From: Euryarchaeota archaeon UBA486
GTDB taxonomy: Archaea > Thermoplasmatota > Poseidoniia > Poseidoniales > Poseidoniaceae
Direction of reading: 5' to 3'
Length of the DNA stretch: 8,725 nt
NCBI GenBank assembly: GCA_002497765.1
Contig: DAET01000028.1
Coordinates: 10,687-19,411 of the forward strand
This document shows, in pieces, positions 1-6,577 of the stretch; the stretch's first letter is position 1, and the number at the start of each line of letters is the position of its first letter. The notes beneath the pieces are model-generated. The model did no database searches and was not told the DNA's origin. It saw only the letters and a program-made list of their open reading frames with translations. Both the position numbers and the translations under genes were made by a program.

Positions 1-1
1 A

Positions 2-2629
2 ACACTGCACATCCCCGGTCTGCTGTGGGTTGAGCCTGTCCTTCCCACCTACGCACGCAACGGTCAGGCCTCTTCCCTCATTGAACACGGCGCCTTGTCA
101 GGGCACCCGTTTTGGGACGTCGGACTCAATGGTGCAGGCGTGGTGGTGGGGGTGGCGGACAGCGGCATTGATGCCGACCATGCCTGTTTTCGAAACGCAA
201 CGTCCCCTTCCGCTCAGCATGCCGAGGCAAACGCTACGCATCCAGCCGTTGGCGTCTTTGGCCCGGACCATCGAAAAATCCGTCTGATCAACACCAGCAT
301 TGACGACAACGATACACCAGGACACAGTGATTACCGCCATGGGACGCATGTCGTCGGTTCGTTGGCGTGCCACGACGTATACAGCGAGCGAGCTGGGCTC
401 CAACCGACCAACGGGTCAAGCCTGGCCCATGGCGCCTTCCTCGTCGTTCAAGACATTGTTTCCCAAGAGGGTTGGACGCCGCCGCCTGTTGACGAACTGC
501 TCTGGGAAGCCAGTGCTCAAGGCGCGATGATTCATTCAAATTCATGGGGCGATGACACCACGGCCTACACCGAACGAACCGGGCGGTTTGATGCCTACGC
601 CAGGGCCATGCCGTGGTCGGCGGCCTTCATCGCCCCAGGAAACGGTGGAGAGGGTGTCCTCGAGCCGGCCAACGGGCGAAACGTCATCGCCATCAGCGCC
701 ACCGGAAAATCCGTTGAAACTGAACGGTGGGGAGGGACTGCCTACGGCCCGACAGACATTGGGACGGACGGGATTTTCATGCTCGCACCGGGGGCGAGCA
801 TTCAATCTGCAGCAGCCGATGGATTCTGGGACACCAACAACGACAACCTTCGCTCATCGTCAGGCACCAGCATGGCGACACCCCACGCCGCAGGCGGGGC
901 CGCCATCGTTCAGCAACTCTACGAAGACGGTTGGTTAATGCCTGCCCATGCACCGATGGTCTCGGTTTCGGTAGACGATCTCCGCCCTGCTTGGAACGAT
1001 GATGCGTCCAACATGACCGTGTTGTTGGGTGGCGGATTCACGCCCTCAGGCCCGCTGCTCAGGGCATCCCTGGCCATGGCAGCATCGCCCCTTTCCGAAG
1101 ACCAGCGAAACGGCGGTGAGGGGGGCATGGACCTTCACAATCCCTACGACGGGTGGGGCGTGTTCAACCTAAGTCAATTGGTTGACCCGTTGATCATGGC
1201 CAACAACACATCACCTTCGGCCGATGTTTGGATTCACGACAGTTATCGGCTCACATCATCAAGCGTTGGTGCATGGTTTGAGGCGCACCGTGGCGAGGCG
1301 AACAACCTGACAGGGCTCGGGCAGGGCTGGACGGGGGAGGGAGCAGCAGGCCCGTTCCTTCAGACCGGTGAAGTGTTCACGCAACGCCTCACGCCGATTG
1401 AGGGCGAAAGCGTTCGTATCCGAATGGCGTTTCCAGCCCAGCCTGAACCCGCCATCGTCGACGACCTTCAACTGCGGGTTCGCCTTGAGGATGGAACGGT
1501 TGTACTGGCCGACCAACTCCAAGCAGACGGGACGCCGACCTCCTACTATCCTGATGCAGTGGATACCAACGATACCGCCGCTTTCCCGGCGACCAACGAA
1601 ACCACCCTTGGCATCAACCTGCCCTGGACCTTGATCAACGGATCGTCCTTCATCGACGTTGACGTGGTGGCGCGCTACGTCCAACCCGGCGGTGAGTCAG
1701 GTACGGTGGGTCTCGACGGTGATGCTGTGGGTTTTGCTTTGGTCGTAAAGGGCGTTGACAGGGATTCCGCCGACCACCGTGACGACGATGGCGACGGCGT
1801 CGCAAACGTCGAAGATGCTTGTCCCACAGAAAACAGCAGTGCGGAGGACGAAGACGGAGATGGATGCCTGGACGATGCGGATGAAGACGGTGTGCTCGAT
1901 TCGGTGGATGCGTGCCCGGACACGAATGCCAGCGCAGCGGACAACGACGCAGATGGTTGCCTCGATGACACGGACAGTGACGGCGTCACTGATGATGTCG
2001 ACCGTTGTGATACGCCCGACAATTCGTGGCCCGTAACCGGGGAAGGATGTTACCCCCTTGACCGCCCCATCAGCGCCATTATCACCGCATCACCCGAAAA
2101 CGGGAGCAGTCTCGATGGGGAAGTCCATGTGTCTTGGGAAGTTAATGACGAGGATAGCGATGGTCATGAGGTCCTGATTGAGATCGTCGCCGAAACGGCC
2201 CCTTCCATCGTGTTGCTGACCTGCACCAAAACTGCACCGGAACCCGGACCAGGTGCATGTTCGTGGACCTTCCCTGACGAATTACCACCTTTCTATCGGA
2301 CGGAAGAGCGGTATCGCCTTCAGATGGCCGTTTCGTCGACCAATGCATCGCCTGCTGGGGATCGAACGCCGTTGAACTTCATGCTTGCAGAGGGGTTGAC
2401 CGTGCCAAGCCAGGAGATGCCAGCGACATCAGAAGACGCTGCTTCCAACGCTGCATCGGCAGTGGTGTGGTTAGGTCTGCTCGGCGTGCTCGCAGGAGCA
2501 GGGGTGGCCCGCTGGACTCGTCAGCGAAATCATCCGAGAAACGCATCGAATGAACCGCCCCCGTTTTCTAGCACAGGAAACCAGCAGAACGCTTCCTTGC
2601 ACGATTCGAAGCAAAACGATGAACGTTGA
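2..2629 (+). CDS. Secreted, membrane-anchored subtilisin-family (S8) serine protease with thrombospondin type 3 repeats; 5' end outside window
   Basis: The reading frame is open to the left edge, so the true start and the signal/propeptide lie upstream; the TTG at 95 is internal. The catalytic triad is visible: Asp in the VADSGID motif (codon 158-160), His in RHGTH (338-340) and Ser in SGTSMATPH (869-871), with the oxyanion Asn in APGNGG (641-643). After the protease domain (to about 920) comes a beta-rich region, then three Asp-rich thrombospondin type 3 repeats with paired cysteines (about 1772-2050), an Ig/fibronectin-like segment (about 2070-2390), one hydrophobic helix (about 2453-2510) and a short basic, polar tail. 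It should be exported, bind calcium and stay anchored by its C-terminus, degrading extracellular protein or peptide. About 14 N-x-S/T sequons lie before the helix, fitting a glycosylated archaeal surface protein. The family is certain; the substrate is unknown. Confidence 0.93.
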   Translation, partial: TLHIPGLLWVEPVLPTYARNGQASSLIEHGALSGHPFWDVGLNGAGVVVGVADSGIDADHACFRNATSPSAQHAEANATHPAVGVFGPDHRKIRLINTSIDDNDTPGHSDYRHGTHVVGSLACHDVYSERAGLQPTNGSSLAHGAFLVVQDIVSQEGWTPPPVDELLWEASAQGAMIHSNSWGDDTTAYTERTGRFDAYARAMPWSAAFIAPGNGGEGVLEPANGRNVIAISATGKSVETERWGGTAYGPTDIGTDGIFMLAPGASIQSAAADGFWDTNNDNLRSSSGTSMATPHAAGGAAIVQQLYEDGWLMPAHAPMVSVSVDDLRPAWNDDASNMTVLLGGGFTPSGPLLRASLAMAASPLSEDQRNGGEGGMDLHNPYDGWGVFNLSQLVDPLIMANNTSPSADVWIHDSYRLTSSSVGAWFEAHRGEANNLTGLGQGWTGEGAAGPFLQTGEVFTQRLTPIEGESVRIRMAFPAQPEPAIVDDLQLRVRLEDGTVVLADQLQADGTPTSYYPDAVDTNDTAAFPATNETTLGINLPWTLINGSSFIDVDVVARYVQPGGESGTVGLDGDAVGFALVVKGVDRDSADHRDDDGDGVANVEDACPTENSSAEDEDGDGCLDDADEDGVLDSVDACPDTNASAADNDADGCLDDTDSDGVTDDVDRCDTPDNSWPVTGEGCYPLDRPISAIITASPENGSSLDGEVHVSWEVNDEDSDGHEVLIEIVAETAPSIVLLTCTKTAPEPGPGACSWTFPDELPPFYRTEERYRLQMAVSSTNASPAGDRTPLNFMLAEGLTVPSQEMPATSEDAASNAASAVVWLGLLGVLAGAGVARWTRQRNHPRNASNEPPPFSSTGNQQNASLHDSKQNDER
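1772..2050 (+). repeat. Three thrombospondin type 3-like calcium-binding repeats inside the subtilase
   Basis: This coding stretch has three degenerate copies of a unit built on D-x-D-x-DG-V, then D-x-C-P/D, then an Asp-rich run ending in DGC or EGC. The DNA copies are only partly alike, so this is a protein repeat and not a recent DNA duplication. In known thrombospondin type 3 repeats the Asp side chains bind calcium and the cysteines form disulfides. Here they probably form a stiff, calcium-dependent spacer between the protease and the membrane anchor. Confidence 0.85.
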
Positions 2630-2712
2630 GCCAATTGGCGCGGATATACGAAGAAAAGTGCGACAAAATCGGAAGGTGAACCTTGAAGTTCAGTGCCATG
2701 CTCGGTTAACCA

Positions 2713-2730
2713 TCCCACGTGGGAAGGTGA
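2713..2730 (+). promoter_or_regulatory. 12-base perfect palindrome overlapping the ribosome binding site of the actin gene
   Basis: Bases 2713-2724 read TCCCACGTGGGA, identical to their reverse complement. The right half runs into the Shine-Dalgarno-like GGAAGGTGA (2722-2730), which contains AGGTGA six bases before the ATG at 2737. The ribosome binding site supports ATG 2737 as the start. A weak TATA-like GATATA lies at 2643-2648, which would put transcription start near 2672 and the palindrome inside the leader. The palindrome could be a protein-binding operator; with no loop it is a poor intramolecular hairpin. Confidence 0.5.
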
Positions 2731-2736
2731 ACAAAA

Positions 2737-3741
2737 ATGAGCGACCGCCTGTATGTTGGAATTGACCTAGGAACCTACCAATCAACCATCGCTTCGAGCG
2801 CTGGAAAACTGCACACGATTGAGACCGTTGTCGGTCGACCAAAGGACCCCGTGGCCCGAAACTTCCTCGGTCGAGATGTCTTGTTCGGCGAAGACGCCCT
2901 CAAGAACAAGCTCGCCTGCAACCTCTACCGCCCCATGGCCGCCGGCGTCACCCAAGACGACGAAGCCAACCTGGCCGCTGCCAAGGCGTTCGTGTCCCAC
3001 CTCCTTGAAACCGTGGACCCCGAAGAATACGACGAGGTGCTCGGCGTCATCTGCTCGCCAAGTCACGTCTCCTTCACGGACAAATCCAACCTCGTGGCCA
3101 CCCTCCGAGGCCAAGTGAACGCCATCATGGTGGTCACCGAGCCCTTCGCTACCGCTTACGGCATTGACGAGATTGCAGGTTCCATCGTCGTTGACATTGG
3201 CGCCGGTACCACCGACATCGCTCGTGTCTACGGGACCTTCCCCACCGATGAGGACCAAGTCACCATCACGGAAGCTGGCGACTGGCTCGACCTTCAGTTG
3301 ATGGAACTCATCAAGAAGAAGTACACCGGTGCTCAAGTCACCAAGGACATGGTCCGCAAGTGGAAGGAAGCCTCCTCCTACGTGGGCGGCGAAGCACGGG
3401 AAGTCACCGTGGAGTTGTCCGTTGACGGAAAGCGCCAGGTGGTTGACATCGGCGACCTTATCTTGGAAGCCTGTGAGCTCATTATCCCGAAGATCGGCAA
3501 CGCCATCAAGCGCAACGTCGCCGGTGCTGACCCCGAATACCAGCAAATCCTCCGCAACAACATCATTCTGTCCGGTGGCGGTTCGCTCATCGACGGCATT
3601 GCTGACCGCATTGCTAGCGAAATTGCTGACATCGGTGATGTTCGTGTTTGGTGCGTTGAAGACCCCATCAACTCGGTCGCAGCCGGCGCCCTCAAACTCG
3701 CCAGCGAAATGCCCGATGACATGTACACGTCCATCAACTGA
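2737..3741 (+). CDS. Actin-family filament ATPase, MamK/MreB-like
   Basis: This is a 334-residue actin-fold protein with all nucleotide-binding motifs in order: phosphate-1 loop GIDLGTYQS (8-16), a catalytic-type Glu in TEPFATAYG (E135), phosphate-2 loop DIGAGTTD (153-160), adenosine loop ILSGGGSLIDG (277-287) and the C-terminal EDPINSVAAGALKLA (308-322). No membrane segment or signal peptide is present, so it is cytoplasmic and should polymerise with ATP. Several stretches match MamK as I remember it: VVGRPKD near residue 31, EDQVTITEAG near 172 and PEYQ before the adenosine loop. The E135 to D153 spacing equals MamK E143 to D161. It keeps the length typical of MreB/MamK (about 335-350). Its start is set by an AGGTGA ribosome binding site. 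The coiled-coil gene follows after 92 bases. The actin family is certain; MamK-like subfamily is likely; the role (shape, positioning or division) is not shown. Confidence 0.9.
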   Translation: MSDRLYVGIDLGTYQSTIASSAGKLHTIETVVGRPKDPVARNFLGRDVLFGEDALKNKLACNLYRPMAAGVTQDDEANLAAAKAFVSHLLETVDPEEYDEVLGVICSPSHVSFTDKSNLVATLRGQVNAIMVVTEPFATAYGIDEIAGSIVVDIGAGTTDIARVYGTFPTDEDQVTITEAGDWLDLQLMELIKKKYTGAQVTKDMVRKWKEASSYVGGEAREVTVELSVDGKRQVVDIGDLILEACELIIPKIGNAIKRNVAGADPEYQQILRNNIILSGGGSLIDGIADRIASEIADIGDVRVWCVEDPINSVAAGALKLASEMPDDMYTSIN

Positions 3742-3755
3742 GACGGCCATCGTCC

Positions 3756-3777
3756 GGGGGTAGCAAATACCCCCTTT
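3756..3777 (+). terminator. Hairpin after the actin gene, possible terminator or mRNA 3'-end stabiliser
   Basis: GGGGGTA (3756-3762) and TACCCCC (3768-3774) form a perfect 7-base-pair stem around a 5-base loop (GCAAA), followed by only three T residues. It begins 14 bases after the actin stop codon. The position and stem resemble an intrinsic terminator, but archaeal termination usually depends on longer T runs, so it may only attenuate or protect the transcript, tuning actin against the downstream coiled-coil gene. Confidence 0.5.
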
Positions 3778-3833
3778 CCAACCGCGAAGGTTTGGGAAGG
3801 TTCAAGTGTGGTAAATCTGCGATGCGTTGCCGT

Positions 3834-5105
3834 ATGGCCGTAGAGAGTTCGTCACCCGGTGGAATCCGTCGCGTGGGTTCGTCGTCCAATGACGAACGTG
3901 CGGCCCTTGAAGGGATGCTCAAAGGCTACCCCGTTGAACAACTCGTGGAAGAGGTCCTCGTGGCTTGGGACGAATTGGGGAAGCGGAACGACGAACTCGT
4001 CGCTGTGAAGCAACGACTGCGTGTGGTTGAGCTCGACCTTGCAGAACGCCAAGACACCATTGCTCCTGAGGTGGCTCGACTCGCAGAGGCGGAGCAAACG
4101 CTCAAGGAAAACGAAGCCCAAATCATCCATCTTGAACGGCTTCTGTCAGACAGCAGGGACGAATTGGCTGCACAGCAGTCCTCGCTCTCACAACAAGAGC
4201 GGTCATCCATGGAGGCCGAACTCAGCCAACTTCGAACGTTGACCACCGAACAGGACGAAGTGATCGGCGAGATGGAAGGTCGCATCGGTCAAATGGTCGA
4301 GGCGTTGGAAAAGGCTGCGGATGCAGGACTCACCTCCGTGACCGCTGAAGAAGTCCGGGTGCTCAAGCAACAAGTCGATGAACGCCAGCGCCAACTCGAT
4401 GTCGAAAAGGCAGCGGCAGAGGCCCTTGAAGAAGAGCGCCAGCGTCTTCGAGACATTGCCGACCGCCTGCGTGGTCTGCTCGATGCCAGAGACCGCCGGT
4501 TGGCTGAACTCGAAGAACAACTTGAACGTGTGATGCAGGGGCCACGGTCCGTTTCAGCCGAGCACGACTACCTCGTCGAACAGATCGAGGAATTGAAGCG
4601 CCGCCTTCTGGAACGCAACCGGGAATACGAATCGCTGCGACGACGCGAGCGTCGCCTGCACAACGACGTGTTCGAGCGAGACGAGCGACTCCAGCAGATG
4701 ACCCTCACCATGACCGACCTTGAAGCGGCACTGCAAGACCGCACCGCTGAACTTCGAGAACTCGAAGACCAGCGCAGTTCCATGGAACACGAGCTCCATT
4801 CCGCCCGACGGAGCGAGAGGACCCGAGAAGTGGTGGGGCGCGTCTTCGCTGATTCCCTCTCGCTGGTTCGAAGCCACGAAAGCCGTGAGCTGAAGCGAGA
4901 ACTCTACGCGAACGCTCCAGACATGGAGCGGACCATCAAAGCCCCAACCGCCGACGACATGGCCAAACTGGCCGACGGTGAAGAAGTGGCGCTCGAGACC
5001 GAAGAAACCGAACTCGAACCCGGTATGGACGTGGACGGCCCCCGCCCTCCCTCGCCTGGCGGCACGGGCGACCCTGTGGTCTTCGATGATGAAGACGACG
5101 CTTGA
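3834..5105 (+). CDS. Coiled-coil protein with acidic C-terminal tail, unknown function, downstream of actin
   Basis: I do not recognise a named family. From ATG 3834 the product is 423 residues. Residues about 35-335 are an almost continuous heptad-patterned, Glu/Arg/Gln/Leu-rich coiled coil, with likely breaks near 163-170 (DAGLTSVT) and 234-242 (MQGPRSVS). Residues about 372-423 are acidic and Pro/Gly-rich, ending FDDEDDA. There is no signal peptide, membrane helix or Walker motif, so it is not a complete SMC/Rad50 ATPase. It follows the actin gene in the same orientation, and a structural or adaptor role with that filament is a reasonable guess only. Alternative starts are ATG 3822 and TTG 3792; 3834 was chosen because it avoids an odd Cys/Arg-rich leader. 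No clear Shine-Dalgarno is visible. A tandem GAAGGTT pair (3786-3792 and 3796-3802) lies just upstream. Confidence 0.8.
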   Translation: MAVESSSPGGIRRVGSSSNDERAALEGMLKGYPVEQLVEEVLVAWDELGKRNDELVAVKQRLRVVELDLAERQDTIAPEVARLAEAEQTLKENEAQIIHLERLLSDSRDELAAQQSSLSQQERSSMEAELSQLRTLTTEQDEVIGEMEGRIGQMVEALEKAADAGLTSVTAEEVRVLKQQVDERQRQLDVEKAAAEALEEERQRLRDIADRLRGLLDARDRRLAELEEQLERVMQGPRSVSAEHDYLVEQIEELKRRLLERNREYESLRRRERRLHNDVFERDERLQQMTLTMTDLEAALQDRTAELRELEDQRSSMEHELHSARRSERTREVVGRVFADSLSLVRSHESRELKRELYANAPDMERTIKAPTADDMAKLADGEEVALETEETELEPGMDVDGPRPPSPGGTGDPVVFDDEDDA

Positions 5106-5168
5106 GCGAGTAACTTACTTGCCCGTTCGCCATCCGAAGAAAAGCGCATGGTGGTTGTCGGGTCAACG

Positions 5169-5178
5169 GTTATAATTT
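5169..5178 (+). promoter_or_regulatory. TATA box for the small membrane protein gene
   Basis: The AT-rich TTATAATTT stands out from its GC-rich surroundings. Its centre (about 5173) is about 26 bases before the GTG at 5198, the usual archaeal TATA-to-start distance, so a leaderless or nearly leaderless mRNA beginning at or next to that GTG is predicted. TATAAT also matches the bacterial -10 hexamer, but no -35 element is evident and the archaeal context favours TBP binding. Confidence 0.55.
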
Positions 5179-5197
5179 GTTTAATGAAGCACCATCT

Positions 5198-5563
5198 GTG
5201 GATGAGTTCGAAGATTTGGAACGAGAACTCTTTGGGACTGAGAGTTCTTCCGCCACGATTGACGAAAAAAGTGCACATGCAGCAATGGAGGCGTATTTGA
5301 ATCAAGGTTGGTGGGAAAGGGGAAAATTGATCCGAGCCTCTCCCCTTAGTGCTAAATTCAGATGGATGGGGTTTTTCTCTCTCTTGGCAATCATTGTTGT
5401 GTTCTTTGCATCTCAGTTCATTTCAGACGCAGAAAGCAGATGGGATTTTGTGTTCTGTTTTGGCATCATTCCGTTCATTTTACTTCAGATGTCGTTGCCC
5501 CTTGGGTTCGGTATTATGGGTGGCGGGTCTGATGGTGGTGATGGTGGTAGTGGCGGAGGCTGA
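5198..5563 (+). CDS. Small two-helix membrane protein with Gly-rich tail, unknown function
   Basis: I do not recognise this gene. From GTG 5198 it encodes 121 residues: an acidic N-terminal segment (1-35), a Trp-containing linker with LNQGWWERGKL (34-44), two hydrophobic segments (about 57-76 and 84-107) and a tail of almost only Gly, Asp and Ser (108-121). Both ends probably face the cytoplasm, as expected for a helical hairpin. Start alternatives are TTG 5177, which overlaps the TATA box, and ATG 5285, which would still retain both helices. GTG fits a leaderless transcript from that TATA box. Base composition is visibly more AT-rich and codon choice less biased than in the flanking genes, suggesting a weakly expressed, fast-evolving or acquired gene. 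It converges with the GGGP synthase gene across a 105-base gap in which I see no further feature. Confidence 0.7.
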   Translation: MDEFEDLERELFGTESSSATIDEKSAHAAMEAYLNQGWWERGKLIRASPLSAKFRWMGFFSLLAIIVVFFASQFISDAESRWDFVFCFGIIPFILLQMSLPLGFGIMGGGSDGGDGGSGGG

Positions 5564-5668
5564 GGCGCCCAGAGATTGCCCTGTGTTTGGCGATGGACAG
5601 AGCGCTTGAGTCGGCATCAATCCGGCTGGCCACCCGTGCAACTGCTCGCCAACACGACAACATCCATT

Positions 5669-6481
5669 TCACGGCGTGCAGGCACCAACGAGTGCTTCAA
5701 GACGAGTACGAAGTTCATCCAATGAAGAAGCGTCTTCGGTTACCGTACCGGTAACAATCCACTGGGCGCCGGCCTTTACAGCTCGTGCGACATCATCGGC
5801 CGTTCGCATGCCGCCACCCACGAGGAGCGTGAGTCCCTCAACAGAAGCGGCTTTGGCGATCAAGTCGGGATGAACCGGTGCATCAGCGCCACTCCCCGCT
5901 TCCAAGTAGAGCAGTGAAAATCCGAACATCTTGGCGCACAGCGCATAGGCGTGAACGAGGTCCACGTCCGTGGATTGAATCAATTCAGCACCACCGACCT
6001 CACCAACGCGCCCGCCTGGTGCGCACACCACATAGCCGGTGGGCAACGCTTCAACGCCAAATCGGTCAAGGTACGGTGCTCCACGAACCTGTTCGCCAAC
6101 CAAAAACGCCCGCTTGGTTGAATTCATGAGCATCATGAACGTGATGGCGTCGGCGGCCGGAGACAGGGCATGGGCGCCACCCGGGAACAGAACCACCGGT
6201 ATATCCCACATCGATTCCTCACCGGTCGGGTCTTGACTCGCTGCAAACATACGCAACTCAAGCGCTTCTTGGATGGCGGTGCAGGTGGCGTGGACAACGT
6301 CATCGGGAGTGTCAGTAGAACCACCGACGAAGATCATTGATGAGCCGCATTCCGCCGCAACCATGGCGCGTTCAGCAGCGACTTCCGCTGATTGCTTCGC
6401 AGGGTCAATGAGCGTAATGTGGCGAGCGCCAGCCGTACGACGGCAGACCTTTTCCAAAACCGTGGATTCGCCGACGTTCAT
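5669..6481 (-). CDS. Geranylgeranylglyceryl phosphate synthase (GGGP synthase)
   Basis: This TIM-barrel prenyltransferase joins geranylgeranyl diphosphate to sn-glycerol-1-phosphate, the first committed ether-bond step of archaeal membrane lipid synthesis. The 270-residue product has the family motifs in order: HITLIDPAKQ (21-30, with the metal-ligand Asp at 26), VGGST (52-56), FPG (99-101), YLEAGSGA (192-199), VGGGMRT (221-227) and TGT (244-246). The last groups bind the glycerol phosphate. The start at 6481 places the first motif at the expected distance from the N-terminus. The frame stays open upstream to 6781, but that part overlaps the divergent ABC gene and is not family-like. It is transcribed divergently from that gene with a 96-base gap. 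A bacterial-type PcrB (heptaprenyl) activity is the alternative, less likely beside archaeal promoters. Confidence 0.92.
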   Translation of the reverse strand: MNVGESTVLEKVCRRTAGARHITLIDPAKQSAEVAAERAMVAAECGSSMIFVGGSTDTPDDVVHATCTAIQEALELRMFAASQDPTGEESMWDIPVVLFPGGAHALSPAADAITFMMLMNSTKRAFLVGEQVRGAPYLDRFGVEALPTGYVVCAPGGRVGEVGGAELIQSTDVDLVHAYALCAKMFGFSLLYLEAGSGADAPVHPDLIAKAASVEGLTLLVGGGMRTADDVARAVKAGAQWIVTGTVTEDASSLDELRTRLEALVGACTP

Positions 6482-6577
6482 GGTCCTCGGTGGCTGGTCA
6501 GCGAGGAAAGGGCATAGGGCTTGCGCCGAGACAACGCGAACGGGAGCCTTCTCAAAGGCCCGCATCTTGGGCCGTCC

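Noticed and set aside
552..938. A 128-codon plus-strand frame inside the protease gene.
   Set aside because: It is in a different frame over the catalytic Asn and Ser region of the subtilase and shows only shadow composition.
1772..2050. Possible tandem DNA repeat or CRISPR-like array.
   Set aside because: The periodicity comes from thrombospondin type 3 protein repeats; DNA copies are divergent and there are no regular identical repeats with unique spacers.
2631..2638. Palindrome CCAATTGG directly after the protease stop codon.
   Set aside because: An 8-base palindrome is expected by chance in a window this size and it has no clear positional relation to a promoter or start.
2782..3750. 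A 322-codon open frame on the minus strand across the actin gene.
   Set aside because: It lies fully antisense to a gene with clear actin motifs; its Val/Gly/Asp-rich composition is what the complement of that codon-biased gene gives.
5109..5119. Short inverted repeat AGTAA-C-TTACT just after the coiled-coil gene.
   Set aside because: Five-base arms with a one-base centre are too short to separate from chance, with no T run after it to suggest a terminator.
5171..5176. TATAAT as a bacterial -10 promoter element.
   Set aside because: No -35 hexamer at the right distance is visible and the rest of the window is archaeal, so it is better read as a TATA box.
5519..5560. GGTGGT-rich stretch as a simple DNA repeat or recombination site.
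   Set aside because: It is in frame and encodes the Gly/Asp/Ser tail of the small membrane protein, ending at its stop codon.
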